Origin: Inonotus obliquus
Taxonomy: Eukaryota; Basidiomycota; Agaricomycetes; Hymenochaetales; Hymenochaetaceae
Direction: 5' to 3'
Length of the DNA stretch: 64,000 bases
NCBI GenBank assembly: GCA_032164295.1
Contig: JAJHTX010000001.1
Span: forward strand, 4,216,001 to 4,280,000
Of this stretch, positions 1 to 10,767 are shown piece by piece. The notes under the pieces are model-generated. The model made no database searches, was not told where the DNA came from, and saw nothing but the letters and a program-made list of their open reading frames with translations. Position 1 is the stretch's first letter. Every line of letters begins with the position of its first letter. The position numbers and the translations under genes were made by a program.

Positions 1-140
1 ATGAGAATAGGACTCACCTCAGTCGCGGGTAAAAGACTGAGGTGGCACGGACTACGGAAAGAATCTTAAATAGTATACGAAAAAGGAAATGTCACGGGCT
101 GGAGGGCGTTGCGTCGATCACCAAACCAATACGTCTGTCA
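1..140 (+). repeat. Dispersed hairpin-bearing repeat, copy 1
   Basis: This stretch resembles 58740-58870 over roughly 120 bases, including the shared words 'actacgga' and 'gatcaccaaa'. It opens with a perfect inverted repeat, ACCTCAGTC (18-26) against GACTGAGGT (37-45), with a 10-base loop. In the second copy the same hairpin is kept with one G-T wobble. No ORF is supported. It could be part of a SINE, a small RNA gene or a decayed transposon. Similarity was judged by eye. Confidence 0.4.
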
Positions 141-189
141 ATAACACCAGCAGCCAGCTGGCCTATGCGGCTATTACATTAGACATTCT

Positions 190-250
190 AGACGGTATTA
201 CTTTTCCCAACCAAGACTTTGAGATATCTTGCTCCTTGGTATCATGATGG
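190..250 (-). pseudogene. F-box-gene fragment at edge of duplication unit 1
   Basis: The text 'ccaagactttgagatatc' followed by 'ttgctccttggtatca' recurs in diverged form at 16545-16587 and 21060-21112. In the third copy it lies inside a minus-strand ORF that resembles the middle of the F-box proteins in this window. It is read here as a relic marking the edge of a tandem duplication. The rest of 250-800 shows no gene I can support. Confidence 0.35.
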
Positions 251-800
251 TGACTTCCTTGGACTCGAAAGATAAGATAGCGCCTGCGGATCAATATGAA
301 AATGCCTTTATGCAACTCTTCAAGCTTTTCTCCGCTCCTTGAATGCGGGCATCATACGAGAGACGAACACCAGGGACCCGATCAAGCATCAGTGGGAGAA
401 GTAGCGGCAATATTGCAACATGTGGACGCTTTGGGATACTGGGACGGTGAACAGGAGGCTAGGATCCATCCTTCATGGTGCTTTGTGTATGTACGTGATC
501 ACCAATCGCAATTCGTTTCTCACCTACGCCCAGTTGTTACAGGAACTATTTGTCTTATGGCTCGCATTACGGCATACTCGAGAGCGCGGAAAGGTTTGTT
601 GCGTGATTGATCGCTGCAATAGAGCGAAACATTCATGATATTGGTACTTGGAGTCAACGGCCCATTCTCCGTGTTTCGCGGTGATCTATCGCCTTTTCGT
701 TTATACCCCTGGCCGCTCTGGTCGCTTGACCAAAGATGAGAAGGAATCCAAAATAGAATAAATGGTGCGCTGTGGGTGCAACCGTCGTGGATGCTCCCCC

Positions 801-2894
801 ATGCGCGTAGTTATGATCGGCCCAACACTATGGTTTCTCCTTCCTTTACTTGTTTGTGCTTCTCCATCGCGCGCATCCAGCGTTACCGTCGATCCTAGTA
901 CCGCCAATGGCCAAGCGTTCGACTATGTCATTGTTGGTGGCGGTACAGCGGGAATCACGGTCGCCGCACGTCTCTCACGGGATCCTTCGAAGACTGTACT
1001 TCTGATTGAAGCTGGAAACGATGACCGCACAAATCCGGATGTGTATGATGTCTATAGGTATAGCGCAGTGTTTGGATCGAGCTTGGATTGGGCGTGGAGT
1101 ACTGACCTAGGAAAGGTCATGCGTGGGTTCGTCCAATTCTTCCGGCTGTTCCTGAAAACTTGAATGCAATTTGACTTAATCGTAACTGCCCTTAAGCGGA
1201 AGGACACTCGGGGGCAGCAGCTCGATCAACGGCGCCCATTGGACGAGAGGTATGAAGGCACAGTACGACGCATTCTCACAACTCCTCGAGGAAGATGATT
1301 CCTCTCTGAACTGGAACTTTGATTCCTTGTTCTCCTACATGAAGAAGGTATTAAATAATGACAAATTCAGTGTCCGTGATAAGAGCTCACGACGCCTTTC
1401 CCTTGATCTTTTCTGGCTATGCAGGCTGAAACATTCACGCCACCAGATGAGCAGCAACGTGAGAAGGGAGCAGACTATATCCCCGAATACCACGGTACCT
1501 CAGGCCCGGTCCATGCTGCATTTCCACAGGCAATGTACGGTGGACCTCAACAGCCGGCATTCGTAAGCGCCGTGCAGAACGTTACAGGAATTGCCCTGTG
1601 TCAGGATATCAATGGCGGAGACGCAAACTGTGTCAGCTTCACGCCTCACACCGTCAATCCGAAAGAGAATGACCGACGTTCCTCTGCTGCGACGGCTTAC
1701 CTCTCCCCCATAGAGGCCGAACGTGCGAACTGGCTTACGCTTGTCGGACACCAGGTGACACGAGTTCTCCTTTCTGGAACAGCCCCGAATGTCATCGCAA
1801 CGGGCGTAGAGTTCAAGAAGTCAGATAATACTGGTGAGACGTTTACGGTCAACGCGATTCGGGAGGTCATTCTTGCAGCTGGTGCCATTGGTACACCTCA
1901 GCTTCTTCAACTCTCAGGAATTGGAGACTCGTCCGTGCTAGATCCGTTAGGAATCGACGTCAAGGTCGACCTTCCGTCTGTTGGAAAGAATCTTCAAGAG
2001 CAAACAATGAATTCGCTCGGCCATTCTGCCTCTTCCGATCCGGATGGTAGAGGACCTTCCGGATGCATTGCCTTTCCCTCTCTCAATGAGTTGTTTTCCG
2101 AGAACGGAGGTTCGAATGGAAGTATTTCTGCAGATGAGGTTGCGTACTATATCATGTTGATGTATCAGACATGGGCGCAGAGTCAAGCGGTGAATGGGCT
2201 TAGTGCCGAGGCACTCACGACGATCTTTGGTGTCCAGGCTGGGCTTATTGTTAACAACAATGGTGAGTATCTGACGCTTTCGACTAATTAAATTATATTG
2301 ATCGAGGCGTGTAGCTCCTCTTGTCGAGCTCTTCTTCGATACCGGCTTCCCAGAGTAAGCTTCACCCCAGCATCTTTTCACCCTTCTTAATCCCGTCTCA
2401 GTGATCTCGGTATCGACATGTGGCAGTTACTCCCCTTCAGCCGTGGGAATGTAACTATAATAGACACAAGCGTCTTCACAAAACCGCAAGTCAACGTGAA
2501 CTGGTTCAGCGTCGATTTCGATTTGACAGTACAAGCAGCCGGTGCACGACTCTCACGACACGTACTCAATGATGCTGCATTCGATGCTATTTCATCAGGG
2601 GAGACTATACCTGGTATAGCTACAGTACCGGATGACGGAAATGGCGGGACAGACGAGGCTTGGAAATCTTGGATTCAAGAAGGATTCAGTGCTGTATCCC
2701 ATGCTATTGGTACGGCTTCGATGATGCGGAGGGATCTGGGTGGAGTCGTCGATGCGAGGCTTCGCGTATACGATACGACGAACTTGCGAGTTGTTGACGC
2801 GAGTGTTTTACCTATTCAGATCAGCGCGCATTTACAGAGTACGGTATATGGCGTTGCGGAGAAGGCTGCGGACATTGTTGCATCGAATGTGTAA
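801..2894 (+). CDS. GMC oxidoreductase, AA3 aryl-alcohol/glucose oxidase type, secreted
   Basis: This is a flavin-dependent glucose-methanol-choline oxidoreductase, which oxidises alcohols or sugars outside the cell and yields H2O2 or reduced quinones. Five exons join in frame: 801-1126, 1197-1347, 1425-2262, 2315-2354 and 2402-2894, giving 615 residues, normal for the family. The start at 801 gives a hydrophobic signal peptide. The dinucleotide-binding motif VIVGGGTAG is followed by the GMC signature GRTLGGSSSINGAHWTRG across the first junction. The C-terminal active-site pair is HAIGT and the His in SAHLQSTVYG. The donor of intron 1 (gttcgt at 1127) was chosen because it alone keeps the frame. 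The gene has no stop or frameshift, unlike its truncated duplicate at 17343. The exact substrate cannot be told; the His-His pair fits aryl-alcohol oxidases and glucose oxidases alike. Confidence 0.9.
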
Positions 2895-4160
2895 TAACGA
2901 GCAATCTGATGGCTTAAATTTTAATTGTACACGTATACACACTCCTGATTTCTAGTTGCCTTTAGTGACACATGTGAAAATCTGCAAGCGGATTCGAATG
3001 TTCTTTAGTAGCAACTACCCTACTAAAATATCAGTGGAGGTAGATAGAATCAGCGTCAGATACGTTGGGAACATAGCCAAGAGAGGCGATACGTTTACAG
3101 TAATGTTACTTATCAATTGAGAAAAGAATATCATTAGGAAACGAAACGAACGAGATTCTATATGAGCTCAACACGAGCCAATGCCAAGATCGTTGCGTTA
3201 CTCGTTGGCTCGTTTCATCGGCATCAAGGGAGGAATCAGTAAGAGTTCAGCACTATGAGCAAGCGAATGTTGCAAGTGTCACAATAGGTCTCGATCTATA
3301 TCATTACATCGGGAGAAAGTCAGTTCGCTTACATTAGCATATATGGTTGTAAAAGAGCCAAAAGAGTAAAATCAATACAAGCATGTATAATGGATCTCGG
3401 TCGGCGGATAAGGTGTAATAATCCACCATAAGGCGGAAGAAATACTCTAGTACTTTAGAAGATAATAAATACCTTGTCGAATTTGCAAAGGCTTGATTAT
3501 TCTTGTGCATGCTGGTTTGTATCCACAAGCTACTACATAGGATCTCGATTGCGGAAAAGGTAGTGAAATGCTGATCGATTTCGGTCATGCTTTTGGTTGC
3601 TTATAATGTGGTAAAAGCGGTACAAGGGTCTGTCAGTCAGGTCTTCTTGTAAAATATATAATGCACTTTATCAGGCGAAAGTAGCGGTAATAATGGATTA
3701 TATTGTCATTCCGGTGATACGGTCTACTAATACACTAAAATACAATGAGCAAGGTATACGCAGTTTCAGGATCCCTGGGATGGTATCAATGAGTGAATTT
3801 GTAGACCAATTTAAAGAGCTCACTTGTCAAAGTTAGCTAGTGACATTGATGGACGGTGATCCAGTGTTTTGATCTGATGGTGAGCTTCACCGACAGCGGA
3901 CGAGATATTCAGCACGATTTGGCATAGTGAGGTATGCAGGCTGTTCAGTGGTAGACCACAGCAACTGAGATCACTCATCTATGGGCGCAGAATCCATCAG
4001 CATAAAAGCGGTATATATAGACGATAGTTAAGAATGCCAACCTGTTCCACCTCTCATTCGAACATGCGACAGTTAAGGAGAGAACCGTGATTGCTCTCCA
4101 TAGAACCAGCGACACTGCAAAAACTGGAACTCTGGAGTACAAGTGACGCAAACAAGGATA
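2895..4160. other. Intergenic; first part shared with duplication unit 2
   Basis: Positions about 2990-3270 match 18835-19130 ('cggcatcaag' with flanking text, 'gcgatacgtttacagtaatg'), so this is the 3' flank of the duplicated GMC gene. From about 3290 the match is lost; it returns near 11640. Nothing convincing is encoded between 3300 and 4160; several short ORFs there have no recognisable similarity. Confidence 0.5.
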
Positions 4161-4189
4161 ATCATCAATCAGCTGCACTTAAGACCATA

Positions 4190-5040
4190 AACAAGCTGCA
4201 AGTGAAAGATAGGTTTCGTAGGAAGAACGTTAGGTCGAAGATGAGGCTGTAGCCGAAACCTTGAATAACAACAACACCCAAGAGGCCCATAACGGCATAT
4301 CCAGTGTGTTGCTTGATGATCACCGCACCAGATGCGATGGTCATGACTTAAAGGAGAGGGATAAGTAAGTGGTACTGTTGACGCATAGGACATATAGCAG
4401 GGTTCGACAGCTCAGCGACCAAAAGCCAAGTAACACTGTTTGCTTCGCAAGAACTGAACAAGACTCACAATGACGTTGAGCAGTAGGAACATATGTGACA
4501 ATCCCAGGGGAACTTTCATTGCCTAGTACACGGTAACAGAGTATGTGAGTAAAGCATTTCTAGATCACCTAAACAATTCAAACCTCTGCAAGTATCACAA
4601 GGGGTCGTCCCATTGTGTCATGATTCCCCACACATACTCCAATAAAGTGACGACAATGAGGAAACAGTCAATGGCCAGCAAATGTGGTGTCAAAGGTCAC
4701 GAGTAAGTTTCAATATAGTCCTTGATTTTTGAAGTGAACAACTTGTCCAGGAGGTTGTCCGACTCTGTCGTGTTTGCTGCACGAAATCCAATGCTTTGTG
4801 AAATTCTAAATCCGTGCGTATCAGGGCTGTAACTAGGACTGTACGCTGATGTGCCGGTCGGGCATACAATGTTGATGTGGGAGGTCAGAGTTGGTCAGAG
4901 TTAATGGTGGGAGGAAGAGGAAGAGCTATGAGTGTGTCAGGTGGCACTCACGTCGAAACAGAATAAATGCATTCTTCAGTCGCTTAATGTAATCCTCATC
5001 ACCGTGCTCTGGTCGAGAAGAGATGGCTCTGTGAGCGGGT
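4190..5040 (-). pseudogene. Fragments: HMG-box-like exon and membrane-protein-like exons
   Basis: Read on the minus strand, 5035-4957 encodes a piece ending YIKRLKNAFILFRR directly before a gtgagt donor, which resembles the start of a fungal HMG box (usually RPxNAFILFR). Further downstream, 4350-4195 encodes a hydrophobic, membrane-like stretch containing HTGYAVMGLLGVVVIQGFGY, and 4680-4600 another hydrophobic stretch. I could not build one continuous gene: stops occur between the pieces. They may be relics of two genes or of one heavily spliced gene. No function is claimed. Confidence 0.25.
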
Positions 5041-5138
5041 GTAAGTATGCTGAGATGGTGAGGGTGAGGGAAAGAGAGACAACGTGACTGATTGACTGGG
5101 AGGCAGGCAAGTTTATGTACCCTGGATTGTGATGTCAC

Positions 5139-5670
5139 TCACTTGTATGCGCACACTCACCACCGTAAAGTGCCCACCAAGCTTTGTAACCTCGATTTTG
5201 CAGAACACAAGGGCTATGTCCGCAGTTTTGTAAAAGAAATCATTCACAACCTAGGATGTGGTGCCCCTCTTGCTCGTGTTGTATACCGTGACCCTTAGCG
5301 GTACAAACTTCGTAAGAGACCTTCATCGCTACTGTAGGTGGAAAACTGGTACTTCTGTCTACTGTGGCAAGAAAGCTGCTTTGACTGTTGGAAACGTCAT
5401 ACCACTCGTGCAACTCCCAGAAAGGGCGGTCACATGTAATGTCGAGGAGAAGGTTGGGGATCGTGGAGCTCTTGCCCGTACTTCAGGCAATTATTGGGCA
5501 TTCAGTTGAAGACAACAAGATGAGAAATAATCTCCCATCTGGAGTGAAAAAGACTGTTTCTGGTTCGGCTCGTGCGACTGTGGTATTGTTGCTGGAGGTG
5601 GATGTATGGACAAGCATCTCCATAAGGCAGATCGTGCTTACCACAGATACAAGGCTAAGCGTTGCAAGTA
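5139..5670 (+). pseudogene. Ribosomal protein uL2 (L8) pseudogene, 5' part
   Basis: Large-subunit ribosomal protein uL2 is recognised from family signatures spread over all three frames: [62 protein letters not shown], and SGVKKTVSGSARATV near 5540. Order is that of the real protein. A stop after RDP (about 5297) and several frameshifts break it. The normal start codon and first residues are not seen. The piece ends at KAKRCK (5670), where LINE-1 is inserted; the rest resumes at 10495. It is a dead copy; the functional gene must be elsewhere. Confidence 0.85.
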
Positions 5671-7253
5671 AAACCTACCAAACTCAAAACGGTGGACTGG
5701 TGGAATGACCACTGCCGCCAGGCCCTAAACGATCTGCGAGAGTGCCCCCCTTCCGAACGAAATGCTAAGGCCGCCGGCCTGAACGCCTCGATTCGGAAGG
5801 CAAAAAGGGAGTTCTACGAAGAAAAAGTCTCTAATGCTAACCAATACAACGTTTGGAACTGGGCGAAGGTAGGCAGGGGCATCCGCCCCACGCCAATACC
5901 GTCGCTCAGGACCAGGGACGGCTTCACACGAACAGACATGGAGAAAGGTGAACTGTTCCGCCAGACCTACTTCCCACCCACACAAGCGGACCCCCCACCT
6001 CCAACCAACACCTGCGACAACAACAGCGAGCGGCGGTCACACCCCTTCACTAGGAAGGAGATGATGGACGCAATTCGACACATGTCCAACCTCTCCGCTC
6101 CTGGCCTCTCAGAAATAGGCTACCGCCCACTCAAGTGGCTGCTGGCGGAACTGCCTAACGAGTTTCTCTCACTATTCAACGACTGCTTACGTCTAGGGCA
6201 CCACCCGAAAACATGGCGGGCGGCGAAGGTAGTAATGATTCGCAAACCCAACAAGAAGGATCCTTTCGTGCCAAGGTCCTACAGACCAATCACACTGGAG
6301 GAGACGCTCGGTAAAATCATGGAGAAGATGATAGCTAACCGCCTGCAATTCCTGGCGAACACAGAGAAATGGCTACCGCCGAATCAATTCGGCGGACGCC
6401 AGGGCCACGCCGTTCACGACGCGGCCCTCTCACTAACTAACCTAGTGGAGACGGCATGGAGAAGGAACCTGAAGTGCTCGGCCCTAGCGGTTGACATTCA
6501 AGGTTTCTTCGACAAGGTCGAACCCACCAAGCTGAGGGAAACCCTGGACTCCCTAGGCTGCCCGACGGACACGAACGCATGGATCTACTCCTTCATGACG
6601 AAAAGGGAAGTAGCCCTGTCTTTCGACGGCATCACCCTTAACCCCCAGCCCAAACCCGATGTAGGAACACCACAAGGCTCCCCCATCTCCCCCATCCTAG
6701 CCACCATCTATGCCAGAGAAGCCCTAGAAGCCGCACGTCGAGTCGCAAGGACAGAAATCATAGCGTACGTGGACGACCACCTACTGGTAACCTGGTCTAG
6801 CGACTACGCCGAAAACTGCCGTGTACTGGCGAAGGCATGCAAACTCCTCCGAGACAGACTCCGCAGCCGCAACATGGACATTGAGGCGGAGAAGTCAGAC
6901 GTCATCCACTTCAGGCGACAACGGGACACCACTCCAGACGGGGCCGACTTAGTCGTCACACTGGAGGATGCAACAGTCAAGCCCCAATACCCCATGCGCT
7001 GGCTCGGCATCTGGTTCGACCCACACCTCAACTTCAGGGAACATACAGAGAGAATGAAGGCCAAAGCCTTCTCCACCCTAGCTGCCATGCGCCTCATAGC
7101 CAACACCCAGAGGGGGATGTCCCCTGAACTACTACGCAGGCTATACATCGCCTGCGTACAATCCATCCTCACCTGGGGATCAACGGTATGGTACCACGGC
7201 AGTTGTCAAAAGACGATTGTCACCTCCCTCCAGAAAGTACAAGACAGCGCCGC

Positions 7254-8585
7254 TAAATGTGCGAGATCGCGTCTGGTACCGGAGGTACCGAGACGAGGGG
7301 TGTATGGTTTTAAGTGGGGGAGGGCTAATATGTGCCGGTACTTAACCAGTACGGTCACGGTACTTGTTGTCTATGAAAAGGGGGAGTGAATGGATGGGCC
7401 AGAAGCAAAGAGTATATGATTCTGGTATGAAAAGGACAGTTTTGAACGTGGGAAAAACTTCGGTATAGGTCGGTATGAGAGAGAACGTAGCAAAACAAGA
7501 GTCTAATACCGTGGGAAAAACCTCGGTACAGGTCGGTACAGAAAGAAAGGGGTCGGTACGTGAAGGTATGTTGTCAAACAAGAAGATCAGTACAGAAACA
7601 AAAGGGTGACGTGCAGAATGCAAAGGATAACAAAATGTCGGTACCGTGGGAAAAACGTCGGTATAGGTCGGTACTGCAGGAAAACAGCTAGCACGGGATG
7701 GTATAGCAAGGGACTGAATGAGGTTGACTGGTGGCTGAAGGTGTCGACTGGACTGGGAAGCAAACCTGAGCCCTCACACGGGAGGCTAACTCCGAAGGTT
7801 CACTTGAGACGGAACTGGGATGGGATTGGGACGAAGCTTGAGATGAGACTGAGACGGAACTGAGAAGGGGGTGAGGAAACCCGAGCCCTCACGTTAGAGG
7901 CTAGCTCCTAAGATTACCTGGAGAGCTACTACGTACAGGAGGAGATATTTATACTACTGTACCGTAGTTAGCTCATAAATCCAAAAGGAGAAAGTAGAAA
8001 GGAAGATCAAAACAAAGAAAAGTCTGAAGAAAAATGTAACAAGGAAAGTGAACATTGCAGCGCCATCAGGGGGACAACAAGAAAGGGTTAGGGAGGACAA
8101 GATACCAATGAAAACGTAGCATATAGTATCCCTGGATGAAAAGTCCTTAGGACAAGAGATCTGCGCCCCTGCTGATTGATACCGACACGTTTCTGGTGGT
8201 ACCGGACCTGAAAACCTTAACAGATACTGACCCTGAGCTTCCCCAAAGAACTGGCATGCATAGTCCAACCATCAGGAATGAATACCAGAGAGGAAGACGT
8301 CTGATCCATGTCATGAGAGCATGTCGAATTGTCAAATTGTCTCGGTACCGGGTTTCTCGGCACTCGGTACTCTTGGTATTCTCGGTACCGGGTTTCTTGG
8401 CGCTCGGTACCGGTACTCTCGGCGTTCGGTATCTTGAGAAATGGGACCGACGGTTTCTCTAGGTGTGCTGGTGGATACTGGAAGGTGTAGATGGGACTGT
8501 ACCGTAGCATGGGGTAAGCATAGAATGGGATACCGGGCTTGATACCGAGCTTGATACCGAGCTCAGCTGCACGTAGTTCTCTTCA
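7254..8585 (+). mobile_element. GGTACC-rich non-coding element, copy A (in LINE-1)
   Basis: This 1332-base insertion is nearly identical, in inverse orientation, to copy B at 43796-45152 and a diverged relative of copy C. It starts TAAATGTGCGAGATCGCG and ends GTAGTTCTCTTCA, flanked by ccgc on both sides (7250-7253, 8586-8589). Its removal restores LINE-1 ORF2. It has no credible coding region. It is packed with ggtac/cggtac words and with three copies of a roughly 30-base unit, gtgggaaaaac plus tcggtacaggtcggtac. Ends of TG...CA type (B) plus a 4-base duplication fit a solo LTR; an unknown non-autonomous element is equally possible. Confidence 0.85.
7446..7674 (+). repeat. Interspersed ~30-base repeats inside element A
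   Basis: The unit 'cgtgggaaaaac' followed by 'tcggtayaggtcggtay' occurs near 7447, 7510 and 7645. Copy B holds four such units, one extra inside the corresponding place, so unit number differs between copies. Confidence 0.75.
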
Positions 8586-10494
8586 CCGCGAGGTGGATCC
8601 TTGGGGTCTACCGTGGCGCGAACAGTATAACTACAAATTTCCTTATTTCTCTCCCTCCCTTTAAATTTTCTCTAGAACTCTTGAAAACTAAAGCCGCCCT
8701 CAGACACTACCGTACACTACATAACCATGGGCTAAGGCCACTTTCCGCTCTTCGTAAAAAACATATAGGTAATAGAAATAGTGTAATTTCCTTTTCTTTT
8801 AGAGACCGAGTGCCGAATGCCCAACCAGTTCCCGCGTACACGCATGCCCCCTGGGAAGAACCTCTGGCCTTCTCCGAAGGACGAGTACACTTCCACACCC
8901 CACCCACACCGACAGACTCAGACACGCGCCAGGAATACATCCAAGCGGCGTTGGATCTGTCCGGTGACACTAGCCGCCTGCTAGTCTTCACGGACGGCTC
9001 AGTGAAAGCAACACAGGCGCGCCGCAAAGCGGGCGCCTCCTCAGTCATCCTCTACGACGGCAGCACCATCGCCACAAGAAAGATGGCGGCAGCCGCTCTA
9101 ACCACAGCCACGGACTGCGAGATCATGGCGCTGGCAACTGCGCCAACCTGGACAGCGCGCCACCTCCCCACATCAGACACACCCCCGAGGGAAATACACT
9201 TCCTCTCAGACTCACTACCGGCCCTCAACCTCCTCAAGAAATGGCAAAGTGCGCCAGGCGTGCACCGACTCCAGGAATGGAGGAAGGGAACTCAGACCCT
9301 GCTCAACGCCTTACCAACCGTGCATATCCACTTCCACTGGTGCCCCAGCCACGCGGGCATCAGCGGCAGCGAGTTGGCAGATAGGTTGGCAAAGGAAGCG
9401 GCGAACCTCCCCCCAACGAGCGAACTCCCCTCCACTGCCGCTCTGCTAGAGAAGGCAGTCGACAAACTCCTATCCTCCTGGAATGGCGAGATCAGCCGTT
9501 CCACAGACAACAGACCACAGTACCTTGGCATCAATGGCCCTGCCTCGAGGAAACCCAGAAAACTACTGAAGCTCGCCCGGTGCCGAAAGGACATTGCACG
9601 CGTCGCCCAAGTACTATGCAATGCAGGCCCGTTTGGCGGCTTCTTCAAGCGGCTCCCCAGAGAGTATCGCCTACAACGCGGCATCACCATCCATTGTCGC
9701 TGGCACAACCACCCCCCATGGCCAGTACAATCCCCAGCACACATACTCGGCGGATGCGAGGTCCTGGCTAGGACGCTAAACTGGCCAGCCACCACACGTC
9801 CGCCTGCACACTACACCGAATGGGCCGAGGATAGAAACCTCGGACCCCTTGCGGACTGGCTGAAGGAAACCACACCTTTCTTCATCACGGAACGAGCCTC
9901 TGCCGAGGCCATAGCCTCGGTGTACGTGCGGATGGAAGAAGAGGGCCTGGACACTCGCGACGACCACATAGACTTAGGGATCGCACGCAACTACACTCAA
10001 GAGGAACTGGGACCAGAGGCGGAGACGCCTCTGGAATGGACACGGCAACTCACAAGGTCAGATTCTTAATGGTTTATGACTCGGTTATGTTTCCCTCCCC
10101 CCCGTTAATACTATCCCCTCCACACTCCTATCTTACCTGTTTCCCTTATTTTCTTACTCTCCAATTTTCTTCTAAGTCGTATGTTTATATGATTATGACC
10201 GGCCCTAAACAAACAAGACCGAAACGGGCAATTTTTCGTAAATAACTTTATTAGGCTTACCTAAGTCTACAGTAAATACATTCAAAAATAGTTTCTGTTA
10301 ACCCTTTCTAATTCCCCTACCTCCCCAGCTTCGCGCCCTTTAGTCCTTTCTTTAGAGCACCATACTACTACCTTTTTCTCTGCTTTTCTTACTTCACCAC
10401 TCTTAGAGTTCACACCACCACGTAGATTTTGTCTGCCGCGCACTTGTAACTAGAATTACTGACGCGTATAATAAATACATTTAAAAAAAAAAAA

Positions 10495-10767
10495 AAGCGT
10501 TGCAAGTACACCTTTCATACGTTGCCATGAACTTGGTTGATCATCCTCATGGTGGTGGTAACCACCAGCATATCGGGAAGGCTTATACCATTGCTCGTTC
10601 CACTGTTCCTGGTCAGAAAGTCGGTCTTATTGCCGCTCGCAGGGTGTGTATCATTTCTCTCTTTTGTGGTCTCTAGAAGAGAGTTATCTGATCAGTGTTT
10701 TTTGTTTGATGTTTGATAGACGGGTCTGCTCCGTGGTACTGTCAGGATGAAGGATACGTTGAGTTAG
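10495..10767 (+). pseudogene. Ribosomal protein uL2 (L8) pseudogene, 3' part
   Basis: After the LINE-1 poly-A tail the uL2 text resumes: [31 protein letters not shown], then an intron (gtgtgt near 10649 to gatag near 10720), then TGLLRGTVRMKD and a stop at 10765-10767. The segment between KAKR and the VAMN-type motif is four bases short, so the frame is lost. Because an intron is still present, this is a duplicated rather than a processed pseudogene. The break is exactly at the LINE-1 target duplication. Confidence 0.85.

Larger units (their letters stand above)
5671..10069 (+). pseudogene. LINE-1 ORF2: reverse transcriptase and RNase H, interrupted by element A
   Basis: The polyprotein copies LINE RNA into DNA at the target. 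Segment 5671-7253 carries the RT domain, with PRSYRPITL, the AVDIQGFFDKV catalytic Asp, GTPQGSPISP, and the YVDD box at about 6763. Segment 8590-10069 carries RNase H with FTDGS, the Glu in DCEIMAL, the Asp in SDSLPALN and SHAGISGSELADRLAKEA, then a Cys/His-rich end. The two segments are in the same frame once element A and one ccgc duplication are removed, giving AARWILG across the join, which fits the usual text after RT in such proteins. No other stop was seen. The N-terminus is missing, so it is listed as broken. Confidence 0.9.
5671..10496 (+). mobile_element. LINE-1: 5'-truncated non-LTR retrotransposon (RT + RNase H)
   Basis: A non-LTR retrotransposon sits inside the uL2 pseudogene. 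Evidence: one open frame with reverse transcriptase and RNase H, a 3' untranslated region (10070-10482), a poly-A run at 10483-10496, and a target-site duplication gcgttgcaagta at 5659-5670 and 10497-10508 (14 bases if adjoining A's are counted). The element begins in frame just upstream of VDWWNDHCRQA, so the endonuclease and ORF1 are missing: a typical incomplete reverse-transcription product. The EN-RT-RNase H layout in fungi is typical of the Tad1 group, which is an inference. Element A (7254-8585) is nested inside it. Confidence 0.92.

Noticed and set aside
1116..1196. Frameshift in the intact-looking GMC gene at its first intron
   Set aside because: Using donor gtcatg at 1116 breaks the frame, but donor gttcgt at 1127 keeps it and yields MRGGRTLGGSSSING, so no lesion is needed.
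4920..5045. A mating-type (HMG) locus
   Set aside because: Only a single partial helix is seen, with no pheromone receptor, homeodomain gene or pheromone precursor near it.
7254..8585. Element A as a giant spliced intron of LINE-1
   Set aside because: No GT...AG borders at the points where the frame is restored, and it is flanked by a short duplication, which fits insertion rather than splicing.
7254..8585. Element A as a DNA transposon with long inverted repeats
   Set aside because: Only TGAA/TTCA are inverted at the ends in B; no longer inverted repeat was found.
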